From Competibacteraceae bacterium UBA6584 (GTDB taxonomy: Bacteria; Pseudomonadota; Gammaproteobacteria; Competibacterales; Competibacteraceae), in contig DJIW01000105.1 of the NCBI GenBank assembly GCA_002433805.1, forward strand, positions 1 to 43,062: a DNA stretch of 43,062 nucleotides, written 5' to 3'. The notes under the pieces were generated by a model. It searched no databases. It saw nothing but the letters and a program-made list of their open reading frames with translations, and had not been told where the DNA came from. Below, one piece after another: positions 1-7,088 of the stretch. Position 1 is the first letter of the stretch; the number at the start of each line of letters is the position of its first letter. Both the position numbers and the translations under genes were made by a program.

Positions 1-120
1 TTCCAATGTCGCCCCCCGTTTGCTGACAGCCGGTTGAGTCAGATGCAAACGCTCGGCGGCGGACGAAAACGAGCCTTGATCGGCGATGGTGACAAAGGCG
101 CGCAGGCTGGCGATGTCCAT
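1..120 (-). CDS. LysR-family transcriptional regulator, N-terminal fragment (cut by window edge)
   Basis: The reverse complement gives 40 residues from an ATG at 120, beginning MDIASLRAFVTIADQGSFSS and continuing with AAERLHLTQPAVSK. This is the winged helix-turn-helix start of a LysR-type regulator. The rest of the gene, including any effector-binding domain, lies outside the window. It is divergent from leuC across a 122-bp AT-rich gap, an arrangement typical of LysR regulators that control the neighbouring operon. A role at leuC is therefore likely but inferred. Close to the window edge the recognition-helix region reads SKRGATLE, where I would expect an isoleucine at the glycine position. 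This may be natural variation or a base error. Confidence 0.85.
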   Translation of the reverse strand, partial: MDIASLRAFVTIADQGSFSSAAERLHLTQPAVSKRGATLE

Positions 121-242
121 AAAGCAGCGCTCCGAGGATCGGTTATAAATTCCTTTATTTTATGAGATCAATAAAAAATATGAATTTGTTTTATCCATAA
201 TCGCATTTTAAGCTAGGAAAAATTTGAGTGAGGAGCGAAGCA
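121..242. promoter_or_regulatory. Divergent LysR/leuC control region with A/T inverted repeats
   Basis: This AT-rich gap separates the divergent LysR gene and leuC. It holds the hexamer TTTTAT at 158-163, its reverse complement ATAAAA at 171-176 (7-base spacer), and TTTTAT again at 189-194 (12-base spacer). The nested inverted repeats are the kind of dyads LysR proteins bind, so this is a candidate operator. A Shine-Dalgarno GAGGAG at 230-235 lies 7 bases before the leuC ATG at 243. I could not assign a convincing -35/-10 pair. Confidence 0.5.
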
Positions 243-1646
243 ATGGCCGGTAAAACACTGTACGACAAATTATGGGATGCGCATGTGGTGCGCGCCGATC
301 CCGATGGCACGACGCTTTTATATATCGACCGCCATCTGGTGCATGAAGTCACCTCGCCGCAGGCGTTTGAAGGCTTGAAGCTGACTGGCCGTCAGCCGTG
401 GCGGCGGGAATCGATGGTGGCGATGGCCGATCACAACACCCCCACCGATCCGGGTTTCACCACCATCGCCGATCCGGTGTCGCGGCTGCAAGTGGAAACC
501 TTGGACGCCAACGCGCGTGGTCTCAAGCTGCGCTATTTCCCCATCGGCGATCAACGGCGCGGCATCGTCCATGTGGTCGGCCCGGAGCAGGGTGCGACCC
601 TGCCCGGCATGACGATTGTCTGCGGCGATTCGCACACCTCAACGCATGGCGCGTTCGCGGCGCTGGCCTTCGGGATCGGCACGTCTGAAGTCGAACATGT
701 GATGGCGACCCAATGCCTGATCCAGAAAAAAGCCAAGTCGATGCTGGTGCGGGTCGATGGCCAACTGGGGCCGGGCGTGACCGCCAAGGACATCATCCTG
801 GCGATTATCGGGAAAATCGGCACGGCGGGCGGCACGGGTTATGCCATTGAATTTGGCGGTTCGGCGATTCAAAGCTTGAGCATGGAAGGCCGCATGACCA
901 TCTGCAACATGGCGATTGAGGCCGGCGCGCGGGCAGGGATGGTGGCGGTGGATGACACCACCATCGAGTATGTCAAAGGTCGGCCCTCCGCCCCGCAAGG
1001 TGACTTGTGGGAACAGGCGGCGGCGGCGTGGCGGGCATTGCACAGCGATGCCGACGCGGTGTTCGATCAGGTGGTGACGCTGGATGCCACCGCGATCCAG
1101 CCGCAAGTGACGTGGGGCACTTCACCGGAGATGGTGACCTCGGTCGATGGCGCGGTGCCCGATCCGGCGCGCGAAGCTGATCCGATCAAGCGCCAAAGCA
1201 TGGAACAGGCCCTGCGCTACATGGGCTTGCAACCGAATACCCCGATGACGCAAATCAAACTGGATCGGGTGTTTATCGGTTCCTGCACCAACGGCCGCAT
1301 TGAAGATTTGCGGGCGGCGGCGGCGGTTATCAAGGGCCGCAAGGTCGCGGCGAGTTTGAAACAAGCCCTGGTGGTGCCGGGTTCGGGTTTGGTGAAACAG
1401 CAAGCGGAAGCCGAAGGGTTGGATAAGGTCTTCACCGCCGCTGGCTTTGAATGGCGCGAGCAAGGCTGTTCGATGTGTCTGGCGATGAACGCCGACCGGC
1501 TGTTGGCGGGCGAGCATTGCGCCTCAACCTCGAACCGCAATTTCGAGGGGCGGCAAGGCGTCGGCGGTCGCACCCATTTAGTCAGTCCGGCGATGGCGGC
1601 GGCGGCGGCGCTGGCCGGTCATTTTGTCGATGTTCGCCGTTTTTAG
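243..1646 (+). CDS. leuC: 3-isopropylmalate dehydratase large subunit
   Basis: LeuC and LeuD together isomerise 2-isopropylmalate to 3-isopropylmalate in leucine synthesis. The 467-residue product is aconitase-like. It carries GDSHTSTHGAFAALAFGIGTS and the three cysteines that bind the 4Fe-4S cluster: Cys348 in IGSCTNGR, and Cys409 and Cys412 in GCSMCLAMN. Length and cysteine spacing match E. coli LeuC. The reading frame is open back to 228, but the ATG at 243 has a GAGGAG ribosome site 7 bases upstream and gives the family N-terminus MAGKTLYDKLW. It is the first gene of the leuC-GST-leuD-leuB run; no leuA is present in the window. Confidence 0.97.
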   Translation: MAGKTLYDKLWDAHVVRADPDGTTLLYIDRHLVHEVTSPQAFEGLKLTGRQPWRRESMVAMADHNTPTDPGFTTIADPVSRLQVETLDANARGLKLRYFPIGDQRRGIVHVVGPEQGATLPGMTIVCGDSHTSTHGAFAALAFGIGTSEVEHVMATQCLIQKKAKSMLVRVDGQLGPGVTAKDIILAIIGKIGTAGGTGYAIEFGGSAIQSLSMEGRMTICNMAIEAGARAGMVAVDDTTIEYVKGRPSAPQGDLWEQAAAAWRALHSDADAVFDQVVTLDATAIQPQVTWGTSPEMVTSVDGAVPDPAREADPIKRQSMEQALRYMGLQPNTPMTQIKLDRVFIGSCTNGRIEDLRAAAAVIKGRKVAASLKQALVVPGSGLVKQQAEAEGLDKVFTAAGFEWREQGCSMCLAMNADRLLAGEHCASTSNRNFEGRQGVGGRTHLVSPAMAAAAALAGHFVDVRRF

Positions 1647-1655
1647 GAGCTGACC

Positions 1656-2306
1656 ATGCGTCCGCAATTGATGATCGGCAACAAGAATTATTCGTCCTGG
1701 TCGCTGCGGCCCTGGCTGGCGGCGCGTCATGCGGGGATCGATTTCGATGAGATTCGGATTCCGCTCTACGTGCCGGAGACGGCGGCCCAAATCCGGCGCT
1801 ATTCGCCGTCGGGCAAAGTGCCGGTGTGGCGCGAGGGCGATTTCGCGGTCTGGGAATCGCTGGCCATTTGCGAGTATTTGGCGGAGCAGGTGCCCACGCT
1901 GTGGCCGTCTGACCCCAAAGCACGGGCGGTGGCGCGCTCGGTCAGCAGCGAAATGCACGCCGGATTTACCGCCTTGCGCACCGGCATGACCATGAACGCT
2001 CGCGCCCGTGGCCGGAAGGTGGCGGAGACGCCGGAAATCAAGGCGGACATCGACCGCATCGCCGCGATTTGGACCGATTGCCGCCAGCGGTTCGGCGCGG
2101 GCGGGCCGTGGCTGTTCGGGACGTTTTCGGTCGCCGACGCCATGTTCGGGCCAGTCGTGTTGCGCTTTGTGCCGTATGGCGTGACCCGGCCCGGCGTGGT
2201 CGATGATTACGTGGCGAATTTCATGGCCGATCCGCACCTGCAAGCCTGGATTGCGGACGCCGAACAAGAAACCGAAGTCCTGGAACAATTTGAAGTCGGC
2301 CGCTGA
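1656..2306 (+). CDS. Glutathione S-transferase family protein
   Basis: This 216-residue soluble protein has a thioredoxin-like N-terminal domain: NKNYSSWSLRPWLAARHAG at about 9-27, the cis-proline region SGKVPVW near residue 50, and the glutathione-contacting ESLAICEYL near 68-76. A helical C-terminal domain follows. The serine-rich active-site region suits a serine-type GST. The substrate is unknown; detoxification or a glutathione-dependent isomerase or lyase activity are both possible. The gene starts 9 bases after leuC with an AGGAG site, and leuD follows 18 bases after its stop, so it is very probably in the leu operon. Base composition matches its neighbours, so there is no sign of recent transfer. 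Confidence 0.88.
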   Translation: MRPQLMIGNKNYSSWSLRPWLAARHAGIDFDEIRIPLYVPETAAQIRRYSPSGKVPVWREGDFAVWESLAICEYLAEQVPTLWPSDPKARAVARSVSSEMHAGFTALRTGMTMNARARGRKVAETPEIKADIDRIAAIWTDCRQRFGAGGPWLFGTFSVADAMFGPVVLRFVPYGVTRPGVVDDYVANFMADPHLQAWIADAEQETEVLEQFEVGR

Positions 2307-2324
2307 ACGCGGTCGGGAGCGTGA

Positions 2325-2966
2325 ATGATGAAATCCTTTACCCAACTCGATGGCTTGGTCGTGCCGGTGGATCGCGCCAATGTCGATACCGACGCCATCA
2401 TCCCCAAGCAGTTTTTGAAGTCGATCAAGCGCACCGGCTTCGGCGATTTTCTGTTCGACGAATGGCGCTATCACGACCACGGCGAGCCGGGGATGGATTG
2501 CACGAATCGGCCACGCCGCACGGAATTTGCCTTAAATCAGCCGCGCTATCAGGGCGCGACCATTTTGTTGGGGCGAGAGAATTTCGGCTGCGGTTCCTCA
2601 CGCGAACACGCGGTGTGGGCGCTGGAAGAATATGGCGTTCGCTGCATGATCGCGCCGAGCTTCGCCGATATTTTCTTCTCCAACAGCTTTAAATCAGGCT
2701 TGTTGCCGATCCCGCTCGCTGCGGAAACGGTGGATCGCTTGTTCCGCGAGGTCGAAGCGACGTCGGGTTATCGGCTGGCGGTTGATCTGGCCGCTCAGAC
2801 CGTCACCACGCCGAGCGGTGAAACCTTTCGCTTCGAGGTCGATCCGTTCCGCAAGGAATGTTTGCTGAACGGCTGGGATGACATCGGCCTGACCTTGCGC
2901 CACGCCGATGAGATTCGCGCTTACGAAAACCGGCGGCAACAGGAAGCCCCGTGGCTGTTCGCCTGA
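2325..2966 (+). CDS. leuD: 3-isopropylmalate dehydratase small subunit
   Basis: This is the swivel-domain partner of LeuC. The 213-residue product carries the family hallmarks GLVVPVDRANVDTDAIIPKQ near residues 9-28, the GRENFGCGSSREHA loop that completes the substrate pocket, and IAPSFADIFFSNSFKSGLLPI. Length is close to the usual ~200 residues. Two ATGs occur in tandem at 2325 and 2328. The GGGAG at 2315-2319 lies 5 and 8 bases upstream respectively, so the second ATG is equally plausible. The gene is separated from leuC by a GST gene, which is unusual because leuC and leuD are normally adjacent. Confidence 0.97.
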   Translation: MMKSFTQLDGLVVPVDRANVDTDAIIPKQFLKSIKRTGFGDFLFDEWRYHDHGEPGMDCTNRPRRTEFALNQPRYQGATILLGRENFGCGSSREHAVWALEEYGVRCMIAPSFADIFFSNSFKSGLLPIPLAAETVDRLFREVEATSGYRLAVDLAAQTVTTPSGETFRFEVDPFRKECLLNGWDDIGLTLRHADEIRAYENRRQQEAPWLFA

Positions 2967-2985
2967 TCGCGCCAAAGGAAAGCCG

Positions 2986-4068
2986 ATGACTTACAAGGTG
3001 TTAGTGCTGCCCGGCGATGGCATCGGCCCGGAAATCGTCACCGAAGCGGCGAAGATCCTGCAATGCCTGCAACAGGAATACGGGCTGGATATCGCCCTGG
3101 AATACGGCCTACTCGGCGGTTGCGCGGTGGATGCCCTAGGCGAACCATACCCAGCGGAAACTCGCCGCCAAGCGCATGAAGCGGATGCCATTTTGCTCGG
3201 CGCAGTCGGCGGCCCGCAGTGGGATACGCTGGAGCGGCCGTTGCGGCCGGAACGCGGCCTGCTGGCGATTCGTTCGGATTTGGAGCTGTTCGCCAATTTG
3301 CGCCCGGCGATTCTATATCCGCAACTGGCAGCGGCATCCTCGCTCAAGCCGGAGCTGGTGGCCGGACTGGATGTGCTGATGGTGCGTGAGTTGAACGGTG
3401 ACATTTATTTTGGCCAGCCGCGCGGCATCCGCACCTTGGAAAACGGCGAACGCGAAGGCTTCAATACCATGCGGTACCGCGAGTCCGAAATCGGGCGGAT
3501 CGCACGGGTGGCGTTCGAGGCCGCCCGCAAACGGCATCGCAAGCTCTGCTCGGTGGACAAGGCGAACGTGCTGGAAGCGTCAGAGCTGTGGCGGGAGGTG
3601 GTGGAGCGGGTGGCAAAGGATTATCCCGACGTGGCGTTGTCACATCAGTATGTGGATAACGCCGCCATGCAATTGGTGCGCGCGCCGAAGCAGTTCGACG
3701 TGATCGTAACCGGTAATCTGTTCGGCGACATTTTGTCCGACTGCGCCGCTATGCTGACCGGCTCGATTGGTATGTTGCCCTCAGCCTCACTGGATGCGAA
3801 GGGCAAGGGACTGTACGAGCCGATCCACGGCTCCGCACCTGACATCGCGGGCAAGGGCGCGGCCAATCCGCTGGCGACGATTCTGTCAGCGGCGATGCTG
3901 TTGCGGCATAGCCTGAATGAGCCGGAACATGCCGAGCGCGTTGAACGGGCGGTCGGCCAGGTGCTGGATCAGGGCTTGCGGACGCTGGATATCATGGCGG
4001 AAGGGATGACGCCGGTCGGCACACAGGCGATGGGCGATGCAGTGGTGGCGGCGATGGTGGGGGATTGA
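2986..4068 (+). CDS. leuB: 3-isopropylmalate dehydrogenase
   Basis: LeuB oxidises and decarboxylates 3-isopropylmalate to 2-oxoisocaproate with NAD+. The 360-residue product begins MTYKVLVLPGDGIGPEIV and contains the substrate-binding arginine segment NLRPAILYPQL, the DKANVLEASELW helix, and the metal and NAD site VTGNLFGDILSDCAAMLTGS followed by EPIHGSAPDIAGKGAANP. The frame is open 26 codons further upstream, into leuD. I chose the ATG at 2986 because it has an AAAGGAA site just upstream and gives the standard N-terminus. It ends the leu run; the following DNA turns sharply AT-rich. Confidence 0.97.
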   Translation: MTYKVLVLPGDGIGPEIVTEAAKILQCLQQEYGLDIALEYGLLGGCAVDALGEPYPAETRRQAHEADAILLGAVGGPQWDTLERPLRPERGLLAIRSDLELFANLRPAILYPQLAAASSLKPELVAGLDVLMVRELNGDIYFGQPRGIRTLENGEREGFNTMRYRESEIGRIARVAFEAARKRHRKLCSVDKANVLEASELWREVVERVAKDYPDVALSHQYVDNAAMQLVRAPKQFDVIVTGNLFGDILSDCAAMLTGSIGMLPSASLDAKGKGLYEPIHGSAPDIAGKGAANPLATILSAAMLLRHSLNEPEHAERVERAVGQVLDQGLRTLDIMAEGMTPVGTQAMGDAVVAAMVGD

Positions 4069-4128
4069 TTCAGAATGATCCAGTTTTACTTATGGAACCA
4101 GAGAGTTTTTTTATCGTAGAAATCACTT

Positions 4129-4698
4129 ATGAAAAATAAATTGGAATCTTTGCTTATAAGAGGATCAGATTGGCAAAATAATGCATGTTTAAACTTTACT
4201 CCAAATGTAGCATATGGCTACATCCATGGTTATAAATGTGCTGCTGATTCCTTGGTAACGCAGATAATTCAGACAAGATCCAATCAAGATATATTAGTAT
4301 TTCCAATAGTTTTTCTTTACCGACATTACTTAGAATTAGCATTAAAGTATATTATCGCAGATGGGCGCAAGTTGTTAGGAGAAAAAGGAAGTTTTCCAAC
4401 ACACCACAAAATAGAACATCTTTGGCCTCTTGCTAAGGGTATTTTAAGAAAAATCTGGTCTGGAAGTGAACCAAAAGAAGTAGAACTAATTGATCATCTA
4501 ATCAAAGAATTAAGCATAATTGACCCAGATTCTATGAGTTTTAGATACCCTGAAAACTTAGAAGGAAAAAATTCTCTCCCCAATATCAAACACATAAATT
4601 TAAGGCATTTAGGACAAACGATTGATCAGGTTGGTGATTTTTTGGAAGCCGTTCATATGGGTATTAGTGAATATTTAAATGAGAGATATGATTTTTAG
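4129..4698 (+). CDS. Uncharacterised 189-residue protein in AT-rich accessory patch
   Basis: I do not recognise this protein. It is soluble and mostly helical by composition, with FLYRHYLELALKYIIADGRK near residues 63-82, a histidine pair in PTHHKIEHLWPLAKGI near 92-107, and FRYPENLEG near 144-152. The all-helical look and RHYLEL segment vaguely recall HEPN-like proteins, but I see no clear R-x4-6-H motif, so this is speculation. Codon use is very unlike the flanking genes, rich in AAA, ATA, TTA and AGA, which indicates recent acquisition. It sits between leuB and a toxin-antitoxin-like pair. The ribosome-binding site is weak. A stand-alone defence or stress role is possible, but nothing proves it. 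Confidence 0.65.
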   Translation: MKNKLESLLIRGSDWQNNACLNFTPNVAYGYIHGYKCAADSLVTQIIQTRSNQDILVFPIVFLYRHYLELALKYIIADGRKLLGEKGSFPTHHKIEHLWPLAKGILRKIWSGSEPKEVELIDHLIKELSIIDPDSMSFRYPENLEGKNSLPNIKHINLRHLGQTIDQVGDFLEAVHMGISEYLNERYDF

Positions 4699-4723
4699 TA
4701 TATGGAAATATAATTAAATTTAA

Positions 4724-4751
4724 TTGACGAAACGTTTCAGATTGTTATGTT
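4724..4751 (+). promoter_or_regulatory. Predicted sigma-70 promoter of the DUF433/DUF5615 pair with a central palindrome
   Basis: TTGACG at 4724-4729 is followed after 16 bases by TATGTT at 4746-4751. A TG at 4743-4744 makes an extended -10. Between the boxes lies the 10-bp palindrome GAAACGTTTC at 4729-4738, a plausible operator for autoregulation by the antitoxin. Its position suggests repression by blocking polymerase. The first downstream gene starts at 4814. Confidence 0.5.
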
Positions 4752-4813
4752 CTTGTTAGTTAATGAATCTAATTATTAATTATTGTTCGCCAATTGCTGA
4801 GGGTTATTTGGCT

Positions 4814-5035
4814 ATGATCGACTGGTCTTCTTGTCCTGTGGTTGAGCGTGACCCAGATCGCGTGAGTGGTTCGTGGGTCTTCATTGGTACTCGCGTACCG
4901 GTAGCGGCTCTTTTTGAAAATCTTGAAGAAAACGCTTCTATTCAACAATTTGTAGAATGGTTTCCAGGTGTTTCTTTAGCACAAGCTCGCGCGGCTCTTG
5001 AACATGTCACCCGTTCGGCTTTGATGGCGGCCTAG
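4814..5035 (+). CDS. DUF433 domain protein, probable antitoxin
   Basis: The 73-residue product begins MIDWSSCPVVERDPDRVSGS and has the DUF433 pattern: a strand around the DPD turn, WVFIGTRVPVAALFENLEENAS, and the helix pair FVEWFPGVSLAQARAALEHV. DUF433 proteins are usually the antitoxin partners of DUF5615 PIN-like proteins, with a DNA-binding half that autoregulates. The frame is open to an ATG at 4763, but that start lacks a ribosome site. The ATG at 4814 has GAGGG at 4799-4803 and gives the standard domain start. Its stop directly abuts the GTG of the next gene. Confidence 0.85.
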   Translation: MIDWSSCPVVERDPDRVSGSWVFIGTRVPVAALFENLEENASIQQFVEWFPGVSLAQARAALEHVTRSALMAA

Positions 5036-5362
5036 GTGCGTATCCTATTTGACCAAGGAACGCCTGTTCCATTACGGCAATTTCTTTTGCCAGCACATCA
5101 AGTTTCTACAGTGTATGAACTGGGTTGGTCTACCCTAAAAAACGGGGAATTGTTGCAGTGTGCGGAACAAGAGGGTTTTGAAGTTTTAATGACGACCGAC
5201 CATAACCTCAAATATCAGCAAAATTTGGAAAGTCGGCGACTCGCTATCATCGTTTTATCAACAACCAGTTGGCCCCGTATTCGGGCCGCGATGGCGCAAG
5301 TCATTGTGGCTGTTGAGGCTGCTATGACAGGAAACAAATATGTGGAAGTTTCTATTCCATAA
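5036..5362 (+). CDS. DUF5615 PIN-like protein, probable toxin nuclease
   Basis: The 108-residue product starts with GTG directly after the DUF433 stop codon, so translation is coupled. It begins MRILFDQGTPVPLRQFLL, with an early acidic residue (Asp6) as in PIN-like folds. It continues with HQVSTVYELGWSTLKNGELL and the second acidic motif VLMTTDHNLKYQQNL near residues 51-65. This is the Mut7-C/DUF5615 type of PIN nuclease. In the family's usual two-gene arrangement it would cleave RNA and be neutralised by the DUF433 partner. Activity here is inferred. GC content is lower than in neighbouring housekeeping genes, consistent with acquisition. Confidence 0.82.
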   Translation: MRILFDQGTPVPLRQFLLPAHQVSTVYELGWSTLKNGELLQCAEQEGFEVLMTTDHNLKYQQNLESRRLAIIVLSTTSWPRIRAAMAQVIVAVEAAMTGNKYVEVSIP

Positions 5363-5431
5363 GAACTTTGAAAAGCATGTTTTCGATAAAGCTATTGGAT
5401 TGATTGAACTATTTTAGTTGAGGACAGTTTC

Positions 5432-6544
5432 ATGATACGAGTCGGTTTAGTCGGTTGGCGGGGCATGGTCGGTTCCGTGCTGATGGATCGGATGCTGGCG
5501 GAAAATGATTTCGCCCAAATCGATCCGGTATTTTTTACCACATCCAATGTCGGCGGGCGCGGCCCGGCCATTGGCAAAGATACACCGGTTTTGAAAGATG
5601 CTAAGTCCATCGCCGAATTAAAAACGATGGACGCCATCATCACCTGCCAGGGTGGCGATTACAGCAACGAAATCTATCCGCAACTGCGCGCGGCGGGTTG
5701 GAAAGGCTACTGGATCGACGCCGCCTCGGCGCTGCGGATGAAAGACGATGCCGTCATCATTCTCGATCCAGTGAACCGCAAGGTGATCGATGAAGCGCTG
5801 GCGCGGGGCGTTAAGGATTACATTGGCGGCAATTGCACCGTGAGCCTGATGCTGATGGGCCTCGGCGGCTTGTTCGCTCATGGTTTGGTGGAATGGATGA
5901 GCGCAATGACCTATCAAGCGGCATCCGGCGCGGGCGCGCAGAACATGCGCGAGCTGATCCAGCAGATGGGCGTTATTCACGGGTCGGTGGCCAATCGGCT
6001 CGGCGAACCGGCCTCGGCGATTCTGGAAATCGACCGCACAGTCGCGGAAACTATCCGCTCCAGCGCGCTACCGACCGAGCATTTCGGCGTGCCGCTGGCC
6101 GGCAGCCTGATTCCCTGGATCGACAAGCAGTTGGAAAACGGTCAGAGCAAGGAAGAATGGAAAGGCCAGGCCGAAACCAACAAGATTCTGGGTCGTTCGG
6201 ATCAACCGATCCCCATTGACGGAATTTGCGTGCGCATCGGCGCCATGCGCTGCCACAGTCAGGCGCTGACCATCAAGCTTACCCAAGATGCGCCGCTCGA
6301 TGAGATTGTGGAAATTATCGGCGCAGCCAACGAATGGGTGAAGGTGATTCCAAACGAACGGGATCGGTCAATCCGCGAACTGACCCCCGCCGCCGTTACC
6401 GGTACTCTGGGCGTGCCGGTCGGTCGGCTGCGCAAGCTCAACATGGGGCCGACGTATCTTGGCGCGTTCACCTGCGGCGATCAATTGTTGTGGGGCGCGG
6501 CGGAGCCGCTGCGAAGGATGTTGCGGATATTATTGGAGAGATAA
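5432..6544 (+). CDS. asd: Aspartate-semialdehyde dehydrogenase
   Basis: Asd reduces aspartyl phosphate to aspartate semialdehyde with NADPH, the branch point to lysine, threonine, methionine and diaminopimelate. The 370-residue product starts MIRVGLVGWRGMVGSVLMDRM (nucleotide-binding loop) and has the catalytic Cys135 in GGNCTVSLMLMGLGG. It also has the substrate segment GVPLAGSLIPWIDKQLENGQ and ends WGAAEPLRRMLRILLER. Its length and the cysteine position equal E. coli Asd. A GAGGA site lies 7 bases before the ATG. In Pseudomonas-type gammaproteobacteria asd follows leuB; here about 1.36 kb of AT-rich DNA separates them, so the island seems to have entered between these two genes. Confidence 0.98.
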   Translation: MIRVGLVGWRGMVGSVLMDRMLAENDFAQIDPVFFTTSNVGGRGPAIGKDTPVLKDAKSIAELKTMDAIITCQGGDYSNEIYPQLRAAGWKGYWIDAASALRMKDDAVIILDPVNRKVIDEALARGVKDYIGGNCTVSLMLMGLGGLFAHGLVEWMSAMTYQAASGAGAQNMRELIQQMGVIHGSVANRLGEPASAILEIDRTVAETIRSSALPTEHFGVPLAGSLIPWIDKQLENGQSKEEWKGQAETNKILGRSDQPIPIDGICVRIGAMRCHSQALTIKLTQDAPLDEIVEIIGAANEWVKVIPNERDRSIRELTPAAVTGTLGVPVGRLRKLNMGPTYLGAFTCGDQLLWGAAEPLRRMLRILLER

Positions 6545-6563
6545 GGCTTAATGACTGTGCTTG

Positions 6564-6584
6564 ATCCCGCATGGATGCGGGGAT
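6564..6584. repeat. Short perfect hairpin downstream of asd
   Basis: CCCGCAT at 6566-6572 pairs with ATGCGGG at 6575-6581 around a 2-base centre, and ATC/GAT flanks nearly extend the stem. No T-tract follows, so it is not a typical intrinsic terminator. It could be a processing or decay-blocking stem, or a dispersed palindromic repeat unit. Confidence 0.5.
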
Positions 6585-6610
6585 AAGCTGCCACAGAATT
6601 GGAGCTTTCA

Positions 6611-6838
6611 ATGACCGATATTGAAAATCTGACCTTAAAGCATTTGCAGGCAATTCGCGCTCTATTAGGCGAGCAGGGCGAACGGTTGGATCGAATCGAA
6701 ATGCGGATGGGTTCTCTCGAACAATATCAAGCTTTATTTCATGCGGACCTAGTAACCACAAACGTGAGGTTAGATCAAATCGCTCAGCGTGTGGAAAGGA
6801 TCGAACGTCGTCTGGAATTGAACGACATATCGCCTTAA
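6611..6838 (+). CDS. Small coiled-coil protein of unknown function
   Basis: This gene encodes 75 residues. The protein begins MTDIENLTLKHLQAIRALLG and ends with a heptad-rich stretch, VRLDQIAQRVERIERRLELND, so it probably forms a coiled coil. Short proteins of this type, with an LxHLxAIR start and an ERIERRL end, are common in proteobacteria, but I know of no assigned function. The frame is open to a TTG at 6599. I prefer the ATG at 6611 because GGAG at 6601-6604 lies 6 bases upstream. It follows asd by 66 bases, past the hairpin at 6564-6584, so co-transcription with asd is uncertain. No membrane segment or signal peptide is visible. Confidence 0.65.
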   Translation: MTDIENLTLKHLQAIRALLGEQGERLDRIEMRMGSLEQYQALFHADLVTTNVRLDQIAQRVERIERRLELNDISP

Positions 6839-6932
6839 TGGCCCTGCCAAGGTGTTGATGTCGCTGATATCCGTTACCAAGCTATTGTGGCGGAGATCAG
6901 TTTATCGGTTCGTCGAAATGGAAAGTTGGTAT

Positions 6933-7009
6933 TGGTGGCTACGGGTGGACTTGAACCACCGACACCGGCATTATGAGTGCCGTGCTCTAACCACCTGAGC
7001 TACGTAGCC
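6933..7009 (-). tRNA. tRNA-Met (CAT anticodon, elongator type)
   Basis: The reverse complement begins GGCTACGTAGCTCAG and folds as a cloverleaf. The acceptor stem GGCTACG pairs with CGTAGCC. The anticodon loop CTCATAA carries CAT, the T-arm is GGTGGTTCAAGTCCACC, and the CCA end is encoded (6933-6935). It closely resembles E. coli elongator tRNA-Met: the first acceptor pair is complete, unlike initiator tRNA. The position downstream of ychF matches Pseudomonas gene order. A dedicated promoter lies just upstream. Confidence 0.96.
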
Positions 7010-7040
7010 ATTGAAAGGAGGGACTTGAAAAGAGCCGATG

Positions 7041-7069
7041 ATTATCGGCACGGAGACGATGAGCGTCAA
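7041..7069 (-). promoter_or_regulatory. Strong sigma-70 promoter for tRNA-Met
   Basis: On the minus strand TTGACG (7069-7064) is followed by exactly 17 bases and then GATAAT (7046-7041). Transcription would begin near 7034, about 25 bases before the tRNA 5' end at 7009. The same DNA contains GCCGAT (7034-7039) and ATCGGC (7044-7049) as a short hairpin followed on the minus strand by TCTTTT, which might also terminate ychF transcripts. Confidence 0.72.
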
Positions 7070-7088
7070 GCAAAATATGCCGCAAAGC

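Noticed and set aside
1578..2480. 300-codon minus-strand frame opposite leuC/GST/leuD
   Set aside because: It spans three well-identified plus-strand genes, has an Arg/His-rich product without motifs, and no ribosome site fits.
4763..4813. 17-residue N-terminal extension of the DUF433 protein
   Set aside because: The upstream ATG lacks a ribosome-binding site and the extension is not part of the domain; the ATG at 4814 is better.
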